A DNA stretch of 9,026 bases from an uncultured Prevotella sp. (lineage in GTDB: Bacteria; Bacteroidota; Bacteroidia; Bacteroidales; Bacteroidaceae), in the NCBI GenBank assembly GCA_900546605.1, contig URDV01000083.1, forward strand, positions 1-9,026, written 5' to 3'. Positions 6,587 through 9,026 of this stretch are shown here, in pieces. Under the pieces are notes generated by a model. That model was given only the letters and a program-made list of their open reading frames with translations. It did no database searches and had not been told where the DNA came from. Each line of letters begins with the position of its first letter. Positions within the stretch are counted from its first letter, which is position 1. The position numbers were made by a program, and so were the translations under genes.

Positions 6587-6763
6587 TTACCAAAATTTGT
6601 TTTGTGCGGCATTGTATTCAAAACCAGCTTGTCCCAAGGTTTCTTCAATGTTTTTACGATCTACATTCATGTCTGCGCAAAGGTCGTCGAGCGAGCTATA
6701 TTCATCACGCAACTTGGTATTTACCACGCTATACAGCATCATTGGGTCTTGTGGAAGTGACAT
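6587..6763 (-). CDS. DUF4250 family small protein (58 residues)
   Basis: The minus strand from the ATG at 6763 to a TAA at 6587 encodes 58 residues. They start MSLPQDPMMLYSVVNTKLRD, continue with EYSSLDDLCADMNVD, and end with an aromatic-rich tail (YNAAQNKFW). This matches the DUF4250 family in length and key pattern: a DP-MML-S-VNTKLRD start, then a small helix-turn-helix-like body. That shape suggests a nucleic-acid or protein binder, but function is unknown. It is the first gene of a run ending in rsmD, 7 nt before the VanZ gene, and is preceded by a good TAnnTTTG promoter 44 nt upstream. It is easily missed by length cut-offs. Confidence 0.88.
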   Translation of the reverse strand: MSLPQDPMMLYSVVNTKLRDEYSSLDDLCADMNVDRKNIEETLGQAGFEYNAAQNKFW

Positions 6764-6807
6764 TGCTATTTGGTTTTAATTTTCAACATATACGTTTATT
6801 CTCTTTG

Positions 6808-6838
6808 CAAAAATACTTCTTTATTTTGGGCAAACAAA
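6808..6838 (-). promoter_or_regulatory. Promoter of the DUF4250-VanZ-DUF3822-rsmD cluster
   Basis: On the minus strand TTTG (6835-6838) is followed, after exactly 19 nt, by TATTTTTG (6808-6815). These fit the Bacteroidetes -33 TTTG and -7 TAnnTTTG elements at the accepted 19-21 nt spacing. A second TTTG at 6831-6834 gives a shorter spacing. The -7 box is 44 nt before the DUF4250 ATG. Confidence 0.65.
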
Positions 6839-6887
6839 ATGTACACATAAATTCGTTGACTTTATCACGCAAAAGTGTAGGGACGAG

Positions 6888-6939
6888 AAAAAAGTATTGC
6901 TGCAATACACGTTACCGAATATTGCAGCAATACTTTTTT
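6888..6939 (-). terminator. Long hairpin terminator after the SulP gene (bidirectional shape)
   Basis: The arms at 6888-6907 and 6920-6939 are perfectly complementary over 20 bp with a 12-nt loop. The stem opens with AAAAAA on one side and ends with TTTTTT on the other, so it reads as an intrinsic terminator on either strand. It begins 21 nt past the SulP stop codon. The run of A/T pairs at the stem base supplies the U-tract. Confidence 0.8.
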
Positions 6940-6960
6940 GTATGAATAAGGGCTAAGTCA

Positions 6961-8655
6961 CTAAGCCAACGGACGTTTTACGATGGCAGCAGCACGATCG
7001 AGTGCTACGTTGATGTTAGGACAGATGTGATCCTTGCCTAACAGTTGACAGAATCCGTTGTGTTCGAGCACGCTATAAACGTTAGGCGTTACGCCTGACA
7101 ACACGATGTGCGTGCCCTCACGATGGCTCATTTCACACAAGTTTTGCAGGTTGTGAATACCCGTTGAGTCAATAAATGGCACACGACGCATACGTATGAC
7201 GCGTACTTTGGGATGGTCCTCCATGGCAGCCATTAATTCTTCGAACTTATTAGCGATGCCAAAGAAGTAAGGACCATTGATTTCGTATACCTCAACACCT
7301 TTAGGAATAATAAGGTGTTCCTCATGTACCTCAGCATCGGTTTCATCGTTGGGGTCAATTTCATCAGCAATCACCTTGATTTGTGTTGACTCTGCCATAC
7401 GCTTCATAAACAGCAAGCAAGCAATGAGCAAACCAACTTCAATAGCAATCGTGAGGTCGAATATTACTGTGAGGAAGAAGGTGATGAGCAATACGATGAC
7501 ATCGCTCTTGGGATTCTTCATCAGCTGCATAAAGGTGCGCCAACCACTCATGTTGTATGACACAATGACCAACACACCTGCTAAACATGACATGGGTATG
7601 TAGGCTGCTAAAGGCATTAATACCAAGAAGATAACGAGCAACACTATGGCGTGTACAATACCTGCCACAGGGGTGCGACCACCATTATTAATGTTGGTCA
7701 TGGTACGTGCTATGGCACCTGTACAAGGTATACCACCGAACAAGGGGGTGCAGAGGTTGGCCACACCTTGACCTATGAGTTCTTGGTTTGAATTGTGATG
7801 ATCGCCACACACACCATCGGCCACTGTGGCTGAAAGCAATGATTCAATAGCTCCTAACACAGCAATTACCATGGCTGTGGGGAAAAGGCTCTTCACGCTT
7901 TCCCAACTGAGATTAGGCACTTGCACTTCAGGTATAACGGCCTTAATTTCGCCAAACTGATCACCAATAGTGGTAACATGAAAGTTGGTGTTGGCATTTA
8001 AAAAGTAAACACCTATGGTCATTACTATAATAGCTACAAGCGAACCAGGAATTTTTTTTGACACCTTAGGGGTGAGAGCAATAATAAGTATGCTCAATAA
8101 GCCAATGCCAGTAGTAATCCAGTCAATTGTGCCAAAGTTTTGAAAGTAAACTACCCATTTCGACAAGAAGTCACCTGGCAACTTACCCTCAATGGTTAAG
8201 CCAAAAAGGTCTTTGATTTGTGTGGTAAAAATGGTGACGGCAATACCACTGGTAAATCCTACAACTATGGGGTAAGGTATGAACTTGATGATGGTACCTA
8301 AACGACACACGCCCAACACTATTAAGAATATACCCGCCAACATAGTGGCTAACATGAGACCTGAAAGTCCGAGTTGAGGATTGCTTACGATGCCATAGAT
8401 GATAACAATAAAAGCACCCGTTGGACCACCTATTTGCACACGGCTACCACCCAATGCCGAAACAATAAAACCACCAATAATGGCTGTAAGAATGCCTTGT
8501 GAGGGTGATACACCCGACGCGATACCAAAGGCTATGGCCAATGGGAGGGCTACAATGCCTACAATTAAGCCGGCCATGAGGTCGGCTGCCAACTTCTCTT
8601 TGTTGTAATGCCGCAGTTCGCTAACCAAGCGCGGCGCAAAGGCTGAATGACTCAT
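6961..8655 (-). CDS. SulP-family inorganic anion transporter with STAS domain
   Basis: This 564-residue inner-membrane protein belongs to the SLC26/SulP family, which moves sulfate, bicarbonate or dicarboxylates by proton or sodium symport or by exchange. The transport domain (about 20-418) shows the family blocks: DLMAGLIVGIVALPLAIAFG (25-44) leading to GVSPSQGI, then GGPTGAF (76-82), AIESLLSA with Glu271 (269-276), and FGGIPCTGAIARTMTN (306-321). An acidic linker (about 430-447) leads to a cytoplasmic STAS domain (about 450-560) with VPFIDSTG (492-499), where Ser497 matches the serine phosphorylated in anti-anti-sigma STAS proteins. Length is normal. The ATG at 8655 gives the usual short cytoplasmic N-terminus. 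The gene stands alone, with a terminator after it and its own promoter. No sulfate-assimilation or carbonic-anhydrase gene is next to it, so the substrate stays open. Confidence 0.93.
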   Translation of the reverse strand: MSHSAFAPRLVSELRHYNKEKLAADLMAGLIVGIVALPLAIAFGIASGVSPSQGILTAIIGGFIVSALGGSRVQIGGPTGAFIVIIYGIVSNPQLGLSGLMLATMLAGIFLIVLGVCRLGTIIKFIPYPIVVGFTSGIAVTIFTTQIKDLFGLTIEGKLPGDFLSKWVVYFQNFGTIDWITTGIGLLSILIIALTPKVSKKIPGSLVAIIVMTIGVYFLNANTNFHVTTIGDQFGEIKAVIPEVQVPNLSWESVKSLFPTAMVIAVLGAIESLLSATVADGVCGDHHNSNQELIGQGVANLCTPLFGGIPCTGAIARTMTNINNGGRTPVAGIVHAIVLLVIFLVLMPLAAYIPMSCLAGVLVIVSYNMSGWRTFMQLMKNPKSDVIVLLITFFLTVIFDLTIAIEVGLLIACLLFMKRMAESTQIKVIADEIDPNDETDAEVHEEHLIIPKGVEVYEINGPYFFGIANKFEELMAAMEDHPKVRVIRMRRVPFIDSTGIHNLQNLCEMSHREGTHIVLSGVTPNVYSVLEHNGFCQLLGKDHICPNINVALDRAAAIVKRPLA

Positions 8656-8700
8656 TAAATCTGTTTAGTATATTAAATTTGAAATTTGTATTTGCAACTG

Positions 8701-8708
8701 CAAAGGTA
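8701..8708 (-). promoter_or_regulatory. Bacteroidetes -7 box for the SulP gene
   Basis: The minus strand reads TACCTTTG, an exact TAnnTTTG match, 45 nt before the SulP ATG at 8655. The -33 position has only a weak match (GTTA), which suggests that the promoter may need an activator or be weak. Confidence 0.6.
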
Positions 8709-8715
8709 CGAATTT

Positions 8716-8734
8716 ATGTGTTGTGATAACACAT
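8716..8734. promoter_or_regulatory. Perfect dyad, candidate operator of the SulP promoter
   Basis: ATGTGTT and AACACAT form a perfect 7-bp dyad with a 5-bp spacer (GTGAT). It starts 7 bp upstream of the TACCTTTG box and covers where a -33 element would lie. Spacing and symmetry fit a dimeric regulator, for example a CRP/FNR-like protein, but no regulator gene is in view and the factor is unknown. Confidence 0.4.
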
Positions 8735-8879
8735 TTTTACACGATTATATTATATTTTCCGTGATGAGTGCAGAATTATAAAAAGGTGTTTAAGTAATGG
8801 TGAATAAAAGCCGTTGAACACGAAAAACATAAGAAACTTACGAAATACTTGCACCTTGCAGGAAAAGGTATGCATACAC

Positions 8880-8932
8880 AAAAAAGGGTGTTCAAAATGA
8901 GTTGATAACACATCTACTCATTTTGAACACCC
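8880..8932 (-). terminator. Strong hairpin terminator for an off-window minus-strand gene
   Basis: GGGTGTTCAAAATGAGT (8886-8902) and its exact complement at 8916-8932 form a 17-bp stem with a 13-nt loop. On the minus strand the stem is followed directly by six T residues (8885-8880). It therefore should end a transcript entering from the right. On the plus strand no T-run follows. Confidence 0.75.
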
Positions 8933-8942
8933 TACTTATTAC

Positions 8943-9026
8943 CCGTTGGCGGAATTTCAGGTTAACGGGTGAACAAGTTGACAGGTTAACAAGTAAGTAT
9001 GCTTTACACCACTTATTATGTTAAAG
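8943..9026. mobile_element. Second copy of the MITE-like element, cut by the window edge
   Basis: This segment, read on the plus strand, matches the right half of the element at 4577-4747 read on the minus strand. Over the matched 86 bp (8941-9026 against 4664-4749) I count three mismatches. It starts with the tip CCGTTGGCGG and shows octamer units in register from 8961 to 9000. The other arm, if present, lies beyond the window. It lies 10 bp to the right of the terminator hairpin at 8886-8932. Confidence 0.75.

Noticed and set aside
6580..6648. N-terminal extension of the VanZ-like protein to an ATG at 6648
   Set aside because: It would overlap 62 nt of the DUF4250 gene in another frame, and the extra residues look like no VanZ N-terminus.
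8750..8875. Minus-strand 41-codon frame starting MHTFSCKVQV
   Set aside because: It starts 10 nt after the terminator stem at 8886-8932, has no promoter with a consensus -7 box or recognisable family, and is short enough to occur by chance.
4577..9026. Composite transposon carrying rsmD to sulP between the two repeat copies
   Set aside because: The left copy has its own flanking 12-bp duplication, showing independent insertion, and the enclosed genes are ordinary chromosomal ones without a transposase.

Overview
The window looks like chromosomal DNA from a Bacteroidales bacterium, probably Prevotella-like. The grounds are a DUF3822 gene directly upstream of rsmD, a secreted protein with a probable type IX secretion (Por) tail, three leaders carrying the Bacteroidetes TAnnTTTG -7 box, A/T-rich leaders without clear Shine-Dalgarno sites, and moderate G+C. 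Genus is inferred, not shown. All eight protein genes I can support lie on the minus strand, so transcription runs from right to left.

From right to left: (a) 8656-9026 is intergenic. It holds one end of a repeat element running off the window, a strong hairpin that looks like the terminator of an off-window gene, and a promoter with an overlapping dyad for the next gene. (b) A SulP-family anion transporter with a C-terminal STAS domain, closed by a long hairpin terminator. (c) A four-gene cluster behind a good promoter: a 58-residue DUF4250 protein, a VanZ-like membrane protein, a DUF3822 protein with a probable TTG start, and rsmD, the 16S rRNA guanine-N2 methyltransferase. (d) A 171-bp MITE-like element with near-palindromic arms, flanked by a 12-bp direct repeat. 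(e) A secreted GH29 alpha-L-fucosidase with a C-terminal discoidin-like domain, followed by a secreted GEVED-like beta-rich protein with a T9SS-type tail. (f) A terminator hairpin whose loop contains the promoter of the next gene, a YqiA/YcfP-type alpha/beta hydrolase. (g) About 440 bp without a convincing gene, ending in a small hairpin and six tandem 11-bp repeats.

The cluster in (c) is housekeeping in character (ribosome modification plus a conserved Bacteroidetes gene). The pair in (e) looks like a small glycan-use unit, one enzyme plus one surface or secreted partner, without SusC/SusD genes in view. The YqiA-like and SulP genes are separate transcription units.

I see no CRISPR array, prophage, toxin-antitoxin pair or defence system. 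The least explained material is non-coding: the octamer-built MITE-like element and its inverted partner, the 11-bp array, and the promoter nested in a terminator loop.
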